A stretch of 64,000 nt of DNA from Pontibacter virosus (GTDB lineage Bacteria; Bacteroidota; Bacteroidia; Cytophagales; Hymenobacteraceae): the NCBI RefSeq assembly GCF_003096355.1, contig NZ_QEKI01000013.1:62001-126000 (forward strand), written 5' to 3'. The position numbers and the translations under genes are program-made. Of this stretch, positions 43,775 through 51,159 are shown piece by piece; the first letter of the stretch is position 1, and the number at the start of each line of letters is the position of its first letter. The notes beneath the pieces were generated by a model, which did no database searches, was not told the origin of the DNA, and was given only the letters and a program-made list of their open reading frames with translations.

Positions 43775-44626
43775 TTAGTGCTTGCGGTGCCCTGGCTCGT
43801 AGATCAGTCGGAAGAAGGTACTCATGCGCTCCCGCTCTTTGGTAACCGGTATACCTGTCACGATGCCGATCATCAGCCCCTCGTTGATCACCAGTCGCAT
43901 CTGTGGGCGAAGTACCATGTCCATGTGCCCGCTCTGGAGCTCCTTGTTCACTTCGATTCCCACAAAGTTGCGGGAGTTAGGGATCATGTAATGGGCACTG
44001 GTATTGACCTCGTAACTGGTTTCGAGTCCTCTATGGCCGAAGTGGTTGAACAGGCGCGGCCCCGTGTAGATGAGCGAATGAAAATTGCTGCCCCACTTTT
44101 TGGCTGCCACTACGAAGGGATTGAATAAAATTCCCTGCAACATATCATCGTTCCGGATCCGATCCAGATCTGTCAGCTCGAACTCCGTGATACCGCCCAG
44201 CGCCATGGAGGTCTTAAAGCGGTCGTTTACCAGAAAGGTATATTGGGCAGCCAGTTTCAGTGACTCAATACGGTCTGATGGACGGTTCACTTCCGGCCGA
44301 CGATCTTTGCTATTGGTAGAATACATCGATAACGGCACTTCGATCTCCAGGCCTAGTCTGTCAATAGGCGCCCACTCATACTCCACCAAAAACTCGTAGC
44401 GGTCATAGCCCAGGTTGTCAGTCATACCCGCGCCGAGGTTCCACTCCTTCTCCCCTTTGTGTGCTCCCAGGTCCCGTATCAGGTCAATGTACAAGGGCTC
44501 CGCATGGTCCAGTTTAAGTGGTTTTTTGGATGACTGCCAGGTTGTATCAGGTATAGCCATTTCCTGCGCCATGCTGGCGGTGGAGATGGCTATAAAGAAG
44601 ACAAGTGTGAAAAAAGATCGATTCAT
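43775..44626 (-). CDS. Outer-membrane beta-barrel protein, unknown
   Basis: I start at the ATG at 44626 (MNRSFFTLVFFIAISTASMAQ), which gives a clean signal peptide cleaved near residue 21; the longer frame adds seven residues before it. The 283-residue protein then shows HAEPLYIDLIRDLGAHKGEKEWNLGAG and many amphipathic strands, such as YEFLVEYEWAPIDRLGLEIEVPLSMY and SLKLAAQYTFLV. The layout resembles a Bacteroidota transporter-like outer-membrane barrel that I know only as unnamed. No substrate can be assigned. Confidence 0.75.
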   Translation of the reverse strand: MNRSFFTLVFFIAISTASMAQEMAIPDTTWQSSKKPLKLDHAEPLYIDLIRDLGAHKGEKEWNLGAGMTDNLGYDRYEFLVEYEWAPIDRLGLEIEVPLSMYSTNSKDRRPEVNRPSDRIESLKLAAQYTFLVNDRFKTSMALGGITEFELTDLDRIRNDDMLQGILFNPFVVAAKKWGSNFHSLIYTGPRLFNHFGHRGLETSYEVNTSAHYMIPNSRNFVGIEVNKELQSGHMDMVLRPQMRLVINEGLMIGIVTGIPVTKERERMSTFFRLIYEPGHRKH

Positions 44627-44748
44627 ACGAGGTATTCTGAATGGCACGAAGGTAGGGTGCCCCTATTAAAGGCAAGTTAAAAGGGAATTAAATCTTGATT
44701 AAAGGGAAGCGATAGCGGCAAAGGCGCATGGTATTTCAGTCGGTTGTG

Positions 44749-44756
44749 TATCTTTG
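44749..44756 (+). promoter_or_regulatory. Promoter box abutting a start codon
   Basis: TATCTTTG ends five bases before the ATG at 44762. This decides that start over an upstream TTG at 44744, which lies inside the promoter region, and predicts an almost leaderless mRNA. Confidence 0.55.
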
Positions 44757-44761
44757 GCCTG

Positions 44762-45667
44762 ATGTACCGCTACCTGCTTCACTTCTGGCTTTGTGTGCTG
44801 CTCCTGCTCCAACCCTTGCAGGGTATAGCCGCCGCATCTGACTCTACGGCCACTGCTGTGAACCAAGAAAGGCTGCTGGTTCTCGGAATCGGCTTTGGGG
44901 TGGGGTACACGGCCATGTTGGTATCCTTGAACAAAGCATGGTACAAAGATCAGGAGCGAACGAACTTCCACTTCTTCAACGACAATCGGCAATGGAAGCA
45001 GATGGACAAGGCCGGGCACTTCTGGGGTGCCTTCCACCAGAGCCGGGCAGGTATAGACCTGTTACGCTGGGCGGGCGTGCCCGATAAAAAAGCTATTTTA
45101 TACGGTGGACTGACGGGCATCATTCTACAAACACCCATCGAGATCTTCGATGGTTTTCAGTCGGACTACGGCGCGTCGGTGGGCGATGCGATTGCCAACA
45201 CGGTAGGCTCGGCCGCAGTCGTGGCGCAGGAACTGGCGTGGCGGAAGGTGCGCATCATGCCCAAATATTCTTTCCGGACGACCCGCTACGCTGCTGAACG
45301 TCCCAATGTGCTGGGCAGCACCCAGCCAGAGCAAATGCTCAAGGATTACAATGGTCAGACCTACTGGCTCTCGGTGAATTTGGGAGATTTTCTGAAAGAA
45401 GAGAGTCGCTACCCCAAGTGGCTAAGTATAGCGGTAGGTTATGGTGCCGAAGGGATGGTATACAACGACCCGGAACTGAATAAGGCACGCGGCTTCGATG
45501 CCCGCCGTCAGTTCTACCTCAGTCCCGACCTTAACCTGACGCACTTTAAGGGCCGCAGCAAAGTGCTCAACACCACGCTATACGTGCTCAGCATCATCAA
45601 AATCCCGGCACCCGCGCTGGAGTACAACCGCACGGACGGACTGCGTTTCCATCCGGTATACTTCTAA
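44762..45667 (+). CDS. DUF2279 family protein
   Basis: The 301-residue protein starts with a signal peptide (YRYLLHFWLCVLLLLQPLQGIAAA). The core matches my recollection of DUF2279 (YfiM-like): KAWYKDQERTNFHFFNDNRQWKQMDKAGHFWGAFHQS, then GGLTGIILQTPIEIFDGFQSDYGASVGDAIANTVGSA. The motif MDKxGHfw and the Asp-Gly-x-Ser patch are conserved, so an enzymatic or lipid-related role is possible, but the family's function is unknown. The C-terminal half (about 200-301) has strand-like aromatic segments. The protein is likely periplasmic or outer-membrane associated. Confidence 0.8.
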   Translation: MYRYLLHFWLCVLLLLQPLQGIAAASDSTATAVNQERLLVLGIGFGVGYTAMLVSLNKAWYKDQERTNFHFFNDNRQWKQMDKAGHFWGAFHQSRAGIDLLRWAGVPDKKAILYGGLTGIILQTPIEIFDGFQSDYGASVGDAIANTVGSAAVVAQELAWRKVRIMPKYSFRTTRYAAERPNVLGSTQPEQMLKDYNGQTYWLSVNLGDFLKEESRYPKWLSIAVGYGAEGMVYNDPELNKARGFDARRQFYLSPDLNLTHFKGRSKVLNTTLYVLSIIKIPAPALEYNRTDGLRFHPVYF

Positions 45668-45697
45668 ATCAGGTCGGTTATTCCGCTGTACAAATCG

Positions 45698-45705
45698 TAT
45701 CTTTG
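45698..45705 (+). promoter_or_regulatory. Promoter box of the DUF2027-Smr gene
   Basis: TATCTTTG, 76 bases before the ATG at 45782. A normal-length leader follows. Confidence 0.5.
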
Positions 45706-45781
45706 TGTAAAATCAAGTTGTACTTACACACTAAAGTAAAGCCGGCAACGGCTTATACCTTGGCATAAAACACATAAGACT

Positions 45782-46741
45782 ATGAACGTAGGAGATCGCG
45801 TACGCCTGATGTCAGGCCGGGAGGAAGGCATCATTACCCGCATACTAGATAACAACATTGTAGAAGTCGCCATTGACAACGATTTCACTATACCTGTTTC
45901 CAGAAGAGAGATTGTGTTGATTGCGCCGGAAGAGGCCAAGGCTTTCCGCAACACTGAGCCGGAGGCCTATGCCAAGCCAGCAGCCCGTAAGGAGCCAACT
46001 GCGCCGGTGTTAGCCGAGAAAGGCATTTACCTGGCTATGGTGCACCAGTCAGAGGAACTCTTAGCCGCCACGGTTGTGAACAATACCGATTACGATGTGC
46101 TTTTTACCTCAGGCGAAGAGCGCAACAACCAATACCGCGGATTGCAGAACGACAAACTGGCCCCAAAAGCGAGTCGTGTCGTAAGCCACTACCACATGAA
46201 GGACTTCGAGAAGTGGCCGACGTTGATCGTGCAGTTTCTGCAGCACCGCAACGGAGCTCCGAGTTTGTTTGAGCCGGTGACCAAGAAGGTACAATTTCGC
46301 GCCAACTCCTTTTACAAGAGCAAGAAAACCGCTCCTGTTCTTAACAAAGAAGCCTACCTTTTCCAGCTCGATACCAAACCAGTGGCTGTAGACACTGACA
46401 AGATAAAAGAGCAACTTTCTGAAAAGCCTGCTGCGCAGGAAAATATTAAAGTGCAGGCACCCGAGCATGAAGTAGACTTGCACATCGAGAAGCTGGTGGA
46501 AGATTACAGCAGTATGAGCAACAGCGCTATGTTGAAGCTGCAACTGGAGCGCTTCCAGGATGCATTAGATCGTGCCATGGCCGCCAACATGCATGAGATC
46601 ATCTTCATCCACGGCTCCGGCAACGGCGTGCTCCGCAAGGAAATCCAGAAGATCCTGAGTCGCACCCACGGCATCCGCTTCTTCGAAGACGCCAAGAAAG
46701 AGAAATTTGGGTATGGCGCGACCTTGGTGAGACTCAGATAA
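45782..46741 (+). CDS. DUF2027 and Smr domain protein
   Basis: The 319-residue protein starts MNVGDRVRLMSGREEGIITRIL, an SH3-like opening, followed by the DUF2027 domain to about 185 and a linker. The C-terminal Smr domain (about 230-319) has VDLHIEKL, IIFIHGSGNGVLRKEI and GYGATLVRL. The DLH and HGxG motifs are the conserved residues of Smr nucleases from the MutS2 family. The combination is common in Bacteroidota. A nucleic-acid role, possibly RNA cleavage at stalled ribosomes or branched DNA, is inferred from Smr. It lies just upstream of rnpB, separated by a foldback element. Confidence 0.88.
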   Translation: MNVGDRVRLMSGREEGIITRILDNNIVEVAIDNDFTIPVSRREIVLIAPEEAKAFRNTEPEAYAKPAARKEPTAPVLAEKGIYLAMVHQSEELLAATVVNNTDYDVLFTSGEERNNQYRGLQNDKLAPKASRVVSHYHMKDFEKWPTLIVQFLQHRNGAPSLFEPVTKKVQFRANSFYKSKKTAPVLNKEAYLFQLDTKPVAVDTDKIKEQLSEKPAAQENIKVQAPEHEVDLHIEKLVEDYSSMSNSAMLKLQLERFQDALDRAMAANMHEIIFIHGSGNGVLRKEIQKILSRTHGIRFFEDAKKEKFGYGATLVRLR

Positions 46742-46748
46742 ATTGTTA

Positions 46749-46900
46749 AATTGTTGATGGTTAAAATGTTATTGGTTGCTCTTGCGCCTATTGATTTTAC
46801 TGGTTAAGGGTCAAGTAGTCTTGCTCTGTCCAAGTTTGTCTTCTGGTAAAAGGAACCATAATCCCCTTTCAACAATTTAACAATTTAACCATCAACAATT
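46749..46900. repeat. Foldback intergenic element D
   Basis: AATTGTTGATGGTTAAA (46749-46765) is matched perfectly by its reverse complement at 46884-46900, with 118 bases between. It sits between the DUF2027-Smr gene and rnpB, ending six bases before the rnpB promoter box. Confidence 0.7.
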
Positions 46901-46905
46901 AATCA

Positions 46906-46913
46906 TACCTTTG
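46906..46913 (+). promoter_or_regulatory. Promoter box of rnpB
   Basis: TACCTTTG about 15 bases before the predicted RNase P RNA 5' end. No clear TTG partner is visible in the AT-rich repeat upstream. Confidence 0.6.
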
Positions 46914-46924
46914 CAGGTATAGAA

Positions 46925-47325
46925 AGCTTAACAGCAAGCCGTCTTATCGCTGCTCCCGCAAGGGAGGAGAGGAAAGTCCGGGCAACACAGAGCATCCTAC
47001 TTCCTAACGGGAAGGGGCCTTCCGGGAGACGGGAAGGCTACAGCCAGTGCCACAGAAAATAACCGCCAGCCTCGTGCTGGTAAGGGTGAAAAGGTGCGGT
47101 AAGAGCGCACCAGCGGCTGGGTGACCAGTCCGGCTGGGTAAACCTTAGGAGTTGAAAGACCAAATAGGCTGACAGCGCCTCGCTTCGGCGGGGCTAAGGG
47201 CTGCTCGTCCGATGTCAGTGGGTAGGTCGATGGAGCCTGCGCGCGAGTGCAGGCCTAGATAAATGATAAGACGTTGGGCTTTGGTCTAACGACAGAACCC
47301 GGCTTACAGGCTTGCTGTTAAACTT
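46925..47325 (+). ncRNA. rnpB: RNase P RNA, bacterial class A
   Basis: TTAACAGCAAGCC (46928-46940) and GGCTTGCTGTTAA (47309-47321) pair to form P1. Between them lie the conserved GAGGAAAGTCCGGGC near the 5' end (CR I), ACAGAAAATAACCGCC, and the 3' universal segment ACGACAGAACCCGGCTTAC. The RNA is about 400 nucleotides, normal for the class. A T-run follows the 3' end and serves as the terminator. It is the catalytic part of RNase P, which matures tRNA 5' ends. Confidence 0.95.
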
Positions 47326-48090
47326 TTTTCCTCACCTCTTTTGATAAGATCATTTCTTATATACTATTATTTCCGCTTTTACTAGCGTTGAAACTGATTT
47401 CGTAGATATAGCAACTTGACTCGTTTTATAGCTTGTTATAACTTGCCCTGGCCGGGCGGGCCTTACTTTTTTCCTTGATGAAAAAATAGAGGGCCCCTCC
47501 TCCCCCAACGCAAAATCGTCAGTTTTTGAACAGGGTAAATGCTTTCTGTTTAATTGCTCCTGTGCAAGTTTCTCTTGCTACACCTGCCAGTGGTTATTTG
47601 CTACTTGGATTATACCTGACACTGGTAATGGCTGAAGTCCCCCTTCGAAGGGGGCAGGGGGATGACAATCGTGCATATGAAACTGCAGCTAAGACGCCTA
47701 TACCCAAGAATTGGCAGCAACAGACTCCCCGCCTTGGATAACGAGGGGCAGGGGGTGGTTGGATCCGGTCTAGCAAAGGAATTGCTTCAACTACTCAGCT
47801 CATACCTGTGATTTGGTAGTAGCAGAATATTCCCCTCTGGGGGTAGAGGCCCTCTATAAAGAGAGGGGCAGCGATGTGTTATAGCAACTGCCTGACCGCC
47901 GGGGGTAGGGGCCCTCTATATCGACCAAGATCCTCTCAGGATGACAGAAAGATTAAGTTATAGCAGAGTCCCCCTTTGAAGTCGAAGATCCCGGACTTGA
48001 TTCGGGAGGAGTAGGTGCAGGTTAATCGTGCAAGAGAATCCTGACAATCCTTTAATCCCCAAAATCCTGATTCCGACAAGCACTTCTTCG
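47326..48090. other. Gap downstream of rnpB, mostly mirror repeat copy B
   Basis: After the rnpB T-run, 47335-47460 is AT-rich with no gene. The rest is repeat copy B. The 71-codon frame at 47526-47741 is made of repeat sequence and shows no protein character. Confidence 0.6.
47461..48080. repeat. Mirror repeat, copy B (non-coding)
   Basis: This copy is the inverted counterpart of copy A (17487-18040). In plus-strand order: 47461-47520 (with TTTTTTCCTTGATGAAAAAA and CAAAATCGTC), 47721-47769, 47829-47885, 47923-47952 (GATCCTCTCAGGATGACAG) and 48038-48080, which are exactly the blocks of A read backward. It is about 65 bases longer than A. The 48091 promoter of the next gene begins ten bases after its end. 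Confidence 0.8.
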
Positions 48091-48098
48091 TATCTTTG
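48091..48098 (+). promoter_or_regulatory. Promoter box of the zinc-ribbon protein gene
   Basis: TATCTTTG followed by GCACCC, 20 bases before the ATG at 48119. Confidence 0.55.
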
Positions 48099-48118
48099 CA
48101 CCCTCAAACGACACGATC

Positions 48119-49117
48119 ATGACGGAATTGAAACTATACGACCCCTTCCCTAACATGCAGTTCAGCGACAAACACTGCTTTCTGTGCGGGGCACATACCG
48201 GACCTGAAAATCGAACGCCTGTTTTTGCTACGTGGCTGCAGGACAGGTATAAGCTGCAGGACAAGGAACTGCTTCTGCTTGATAAGAGCATCACCACATA
48301 CGGCGAGCTTACCATTCCCTGCTGCGATCATTGCCATACCCAGCACGTCATTCCGCTGGAAAAAGAAATTGCTGCGGCGGCTGAGCAAGGTATAGCCGGA
48401 TTGCAAGCGCTGGATCCAAAGAAGCTGTTTCAGTGGATCGGCAAGATGTATTACGGCACCCTGATCACAGAGCTCATCAAAGAGGCCGACCCACTGATCA
48501 TGCCGCAGAACCCTGTGAGCGAAAACCCAAAAATGCTGGGCAAGTTCCGCGAATTCTTCAAGGTGCTGCAGTCCATGCGGGTACCTATGGAGTTCTCCGA
48601 TTTCCTGCCGTGCTCGCTGTTTATGCTGGAAGTGAGCCCTACCGAGGATGAGTTGCCCTTTGAGTATCAGGATGAACTGACAACCATGGCCTTCAGCATC
48701 AAATTAGGTCCGGTGGTGCTCGTCTGTACGTTGCTTGACAATGGCATTATCGGGAAAGCGCTGGGCAAGTTCTACCGCCTCACGCAGGGGCAGCAACTAC
48801 ACCCAATTCAGGTAGCGGAATTTAAGGCACGGGTATTCTATGCGGCCTATATTTTTAGCGTGATACCCGAATATTTTGAGCGGCCACTCAAACCAGAAGA
48901 TACGCATATCACCCTCGACACCATCATAGACGATGTCACAAACGAGGTCTTCAACCCTTGGGAAATGACGGCCTATGCGCACATGCTGGAGGAAATGCTC
49001 AAGCCTTGGGATATTCGTGAAAAAGAGATACTGGCTGAACCAAACAACCCGATCAGCTTTCTGCTCGATGATCAGAACAACTTCAAACCAATGGACCGCT
49101 ATCAAAAGCTGAACTAG
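48119..49117 (+). CDS. Unknown protein with N-terminal Cys4/HNH-like motif
   Basis: The 332-residue protein has CFLCG at residues 21-25 and CCDHCHTQH at about 68-76, so two Cys pairs about 45 residues apart could bind zinc. The arrangement recalls HNH endonuclease zinc knuckles, but no HNH catalytic His-Asn-His set is clear. The rest is mostly helical and acidic, with conserved-looking PMEFSDFLPCSLFMLEVSPTEDELPFEYQDELTTMAFSIKLGPVVLVCTLLDNG. I do not recognise a family. It has its own promoter and a strong terminator, so it is an independent unit next to repeat copy B. Confidence 0.7.
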   Translation: MTELKLYDPFPNMQFSDKHCFLCGAHTGPENRTPVFATWLQDRYKLQDKELLLLDKSITTYGELTIPCCDHCHTQHVIPLEKEIAAAAEQGIAGLQALDPKKLFQWIGKMYYGTLITELIKEADPLIMPQNPVSENPKMLGKFREFFKVLQSMRVPMEFSDFLPCSLFMLEVSPTEDELPFEYQDELTTMAFSIKLGPVVLVCTLLDNGIIGKALGKFYRLTQGQQLHPIQVAEFKARVFYAAYIFSVIPEYFERPLKPEDTHITLDTIIDDVTNEVFNPWEMTAYAHMLEEMLKPWDIREKEILAEPNNPISFLLDDQNNFKPMDRYQKLN

Positions 49118-49140
49118 GTATTTCTATTTTATTGCTGAAA

Positions 49141-49186
49141 TCAAAAAAAGAGCTCCCAGGTATTTACCTGAGAGCTCTTTTTTTGA
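49141..49186. terminator. Large bidirectional terminator
   Basis: TCAAAAAAAGAGCTC (49141-49155) and CAGGTA (49157-49162) pair with ACCTG (49166-49170) and GAGCTCTTTTTTTGA (49172-49186). A-run and T-run make it work for both convergent genes. Confidence 0.88.
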
Positions 49187-49205
49187 TGCTGTATACCTGA
49201 ACAAA

Positions 49206-49916
49206 CTATTGCTCTATCACAAAGCTAACATTGACAGTAGACGTGACAATCACTTCGCCTCCTGCAATAGACGGACCGCCACCCTGGGCCATTTCCATGT
49301 CCATCGACATTTTGGCGTAACCCGTGCGTGGCGATCCATTGGAAGTATGCTCACTGATGGAGTATACTTTGCCTACTTTGGCTCCCAACTCCGATGTCAG
49401 GGCATTGGCTTTTTGCTTGGCATCTGCTATAGCTTTTTTACGGGCCTCGGCGCGGTGCTTCTCCATGTCTGATACTCTGAAGTAGATGTTATCAATGCGG
49501 TTCACGCCATTGTCATACAAGCCGGACAGCAGTTCATCGAACTTGTTGATTTTTCGGATCACAATGGTCATTGTTTTTTGAGCCATGTAAAACTCAGGCT
49601 GTGCTTTTCCAAACTCTGTGCCGGCGTAGATAGGTTGCAGGTTGACGAAAGAGGTCTGGATATCTTTAGCATCGACGCCCTGCTTGCGCAAATAGGCAAT
49701 AATAGCGGCCGCTTGCTTATCGGTCTGCTTTTGGGCCTGGTCCAGGGTCTTCTCGCGCGTTTCCACACCCAGGCTGATCACGACTTCATTCGGTTCAAGC
49801 TTTACCTCCCCTATTCCGTTTACGCTGATGAGCGGGGGCAAAATTTGTTGCTGGGCCAGGGCAGGTAACGCAACTGCCAACAAAAACATCAGGGCGATAA
49901 AGGATACTTTTTTCAT
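49206..49916 (-). CDS. SIMPL domain protein (DUF541), exported
   Basis: I start at the ATG at 49916 (MKKVSFIALMFLLAVALPALAQQ), which gives a signal peptide; the longer frame adds four residues. The 236-residue protein shows the SIMPL layout: ISVNGIGEVKLEPNEVVISLGVETREKTLDQAQKQTDKQAAAIIAYLRKQGV, then a repeated alpha/beta unit including FRVSDMEKHRAEARKKAIADAKQKANAL and the closing VNVSFVIEQ. SIMPL proteins are periplasmic or surface proteins of unclear function, linked in some species to oxidative stress. It is isolated, with a terminator region on the left. Confidence 0.88.
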   Translation of the reverse strand: MKKVSFIALMFLLAVALPALAQQQILPPLISVNGIGEVKLEPNEVVISLGVETREKTLDQAQKQTDKQAAAIIAYLRKQGVDAKDIQTSFVNLQPIYAGTEFGKAQPEFYMAQKTMTIVIRKINKFDELLSGLYDNGVNRIDNIYFRVSDMEKHRAEARKKAIADAKQKANALTSELGAKVGKVYSISEHTSNGSPRTGYAKMSMDMEMAQGGGPSIAGGEVIVTSTVNVSFVIEQ

Positions 49917-50010
49917 AATTTCGGTCAAAAGAGTTTAAACGTATTGGTAAATATAGCGTCTTGCTATATAGGCTCCAATTGCAAAGGCCGTACCACAAAT
50001 GAGCGAGCAC

Positions 50011-50042
50011 AAAAAAACCCTTCACAATTGGGTGAAGGGTTT
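50011..50042 (-). terminator. Terminator of the 102-residue protein gene
   Basis: AAACCCTTCAC (50015-50025) pairs with GTGAAGGGTTT (50032-50042). On the minus strand the A-run at 50011-50017 becomes the T-run. Confidence 0.8.
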
Positions 50043-50062
50043 CTGTTTTTTGTAGACTATTA

Positions 50063-50371
50063 TTAGGCTTCGAAGTCGAAGTCTTGGTCAGCCACATATT
50101 TAGCAACCAGCACGGCACCCAGCGTTACAGCACCTGCCGTCAGGATAAGCTGCGTTGTACTCATGCGGCGGGCGCCCTGCAGCACCAGTTTCCCTACATC
50201 GTGTAGCAGCTCCGGCAATTTGTCGTGCTTACCCTGAAACACATGCATAGCCGATTCTACCGTTTTAGACATGTCGTGTGGCTGCATCAACTTGAGAGCG
50301 CTTGGTTCCTTCTTACCCTGGTTTTGTCCGCTATTGCTGGCATTCTGGTTGCTCTTGTTATCGTTTTCCAT
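50063..50371 (-). CDS. Small membrane-anchored protein, unknown
   Basis: The 102-residue protein has an Asn/Gln/Lys-rich disordered N-terminus (MENDNKSNQNASNSGQNQGKK), an amphipathic middle (HDMSKTVESAMHVFQGKHDKLPELLHDVGKLV) and one hydrophobic helix near the C-terminus (LILTAGAVTLGAVLVAKYV), ending in acidic DQDFDFEA. It could be an inner-membrane tail-anchored protein. I do not recognise a family. A small gene of similar size lies upstream on the same strand. Confidence 0.65.
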   Translation of the reverse strand: MENDNKSNQNASNSGQNQGKKEPSALKLMQPHDMSKTVESAMHVFQGKHDKLPELLHDVGKLVLQGARRMSTTQLILTAGAVTLGAVLVAKYVADQDFDFEA

Positions 50372-50446
50372 AGTTATTTTCGGTTTCGTTTAGGTATTAA
50401 TTTCAAGTGGTTTTCTTATACGGCATTATGAGCATCAGGATATAGC

Positions 50447-50722
50447 CTAACCCTGTGCTTGGCCTCCATACTTGGTGATCATCTCGTTCATGCGCTGCAT
50501 GAGGCTGTCAGCGTTAATCATCATGCTGGCCGGAAAGCCCACCGACAGGTCGTTGATTTCGAGTGATTTTGCATCAGGATCGTAGTTGAAGTTCGCATTG
50601 ACTCCTTTTTCGTTGATGCGGCCGCTATTGCCCTGCAAGTTCATGCCGTAGGTCTGCAGTTTACTTTTGAGTTCGTTGTAAGCTTCAGGCGTTACGCCCG
50701 TATAGAATGCTCTTTTAGACAT
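50447..50722 (-). CDS. Small protein, unknown
   Basis: I start at the ATG at 50722 (MSKRAFYTGVTPEAYNEL), giving 91 residues; the 104-residue frame extends upstream into AT-rich leader. The protein looks soluble: an N-terminal helix, then GNSGRINEKGVNANFNYDPDAKSLEIN (strand turn) and DLSVGFPASMMINADSLMQRMNEMITKYGG. No family is recognised. It is 75 bases upstream of the tail-anchored protein gene on the same strand, so they may be co-transcribed. Confidence 0.65.
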   Translation of the reverse strand: MSKRAFYTGVTPEAYNELKSKLQTYGMNLQGNSGRINEKGVNANFNYDPDAKSLEINDLSVGFPASMMINADSLMQRMNEMITKYGGQAQG

Positions 50723-50868
50723 AGTATTTATTATTTTACAGATGAAGGTATAACGGCACAAGATAAGACGAAGTTTACAAAAACGCTTTGGTTAGTCATT
50801 TGCATCCTTTGTCCCCTGAGGTTCGAGGGTTGAGACAGCGTAGCAAGGCTTATTTCTCGAAAATAATT

Positions 50869-50898
50869 TTGCTTCCTGTAAATCAGCTTGTATATTTG
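50869..50898 (+). promoter_or_regulatory. Promoter of tRNA-Glu
   Basis: TTG (50869-50871), a 19-base spacer and TATATTTG (50891-50898), followed by the tRNA 5' end at 50919. Good match to the Bacteroidota consensus. Confidence 0.65.
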
Positions 50899-50918
50899 CA
50901 CCCGCAATACAGTAGCAC

Positions 50919-50993
50919 GGCCCGTTCGTCTAGGGGTTAGGACTCCAGATTTTCATTCTGGCAACAGGGGTTCGATTCCCCTACGGGCTACCA
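50919..50993 (+). tRNA. tRNA-Glu (anticodon TTC)
   Basis: The cloverleaf folds fully. The acceptor GGCCCGT pairs with ACGGGCT (first pair G-U). The anticodon stem CCAGA/TCTGG encloses loop TTTTCAT, with TTC at 50952-50954. The T-arm has GGTTCGATTCC, and CCA is encoded at 50991-50993. TTC reads GAA and GAG, so it carries glutamate. Confidence 0.95.
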
Positions 50994-51026
50994 AAGCCGC
51001 TTCAGATTTAACTGGAGCGGCTTTTT
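50993..51026 (+). terminator. Terminator after tRNA-Glu
   Basis: AAAGCCGCT (50993-51001) pairs with AGCGGCTTT (51016-51024), followed by more Ts. It overlaps the last base of the CCA end. Confidence 0.78.
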
Positions 51027-51119
51027 AATTTTCCTAGGTTACTATTCGAACATTTCTCTCTTCTCCCTTTAGCTAAACACCAGTGCAGTCTTGCCTAATT
51101 TACCGACCTGAACATCATC

Positions 51120-51147
51120 GCACCATTGCCAACTGTAGCAATGGTGC
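51120..51147 (-). terminator. Weak hairpin after the long PLP enzyme gene
   Basis: GCACCATTGC (51120-51129) pairs perfectly with GCAATGGTGC (51138-51147), 13 bases past the stop of the minus-strand gene. No T-run follows on that strand, so termination is uncertain. Confidence 0.4.
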
Positions 51148-51159
51148 GGTATTGAAGGC

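Noticed and set aside
47526..47741. 71-codon plus-strand frame
   Set aside because: It lies in repeat copy B, with no protein character.
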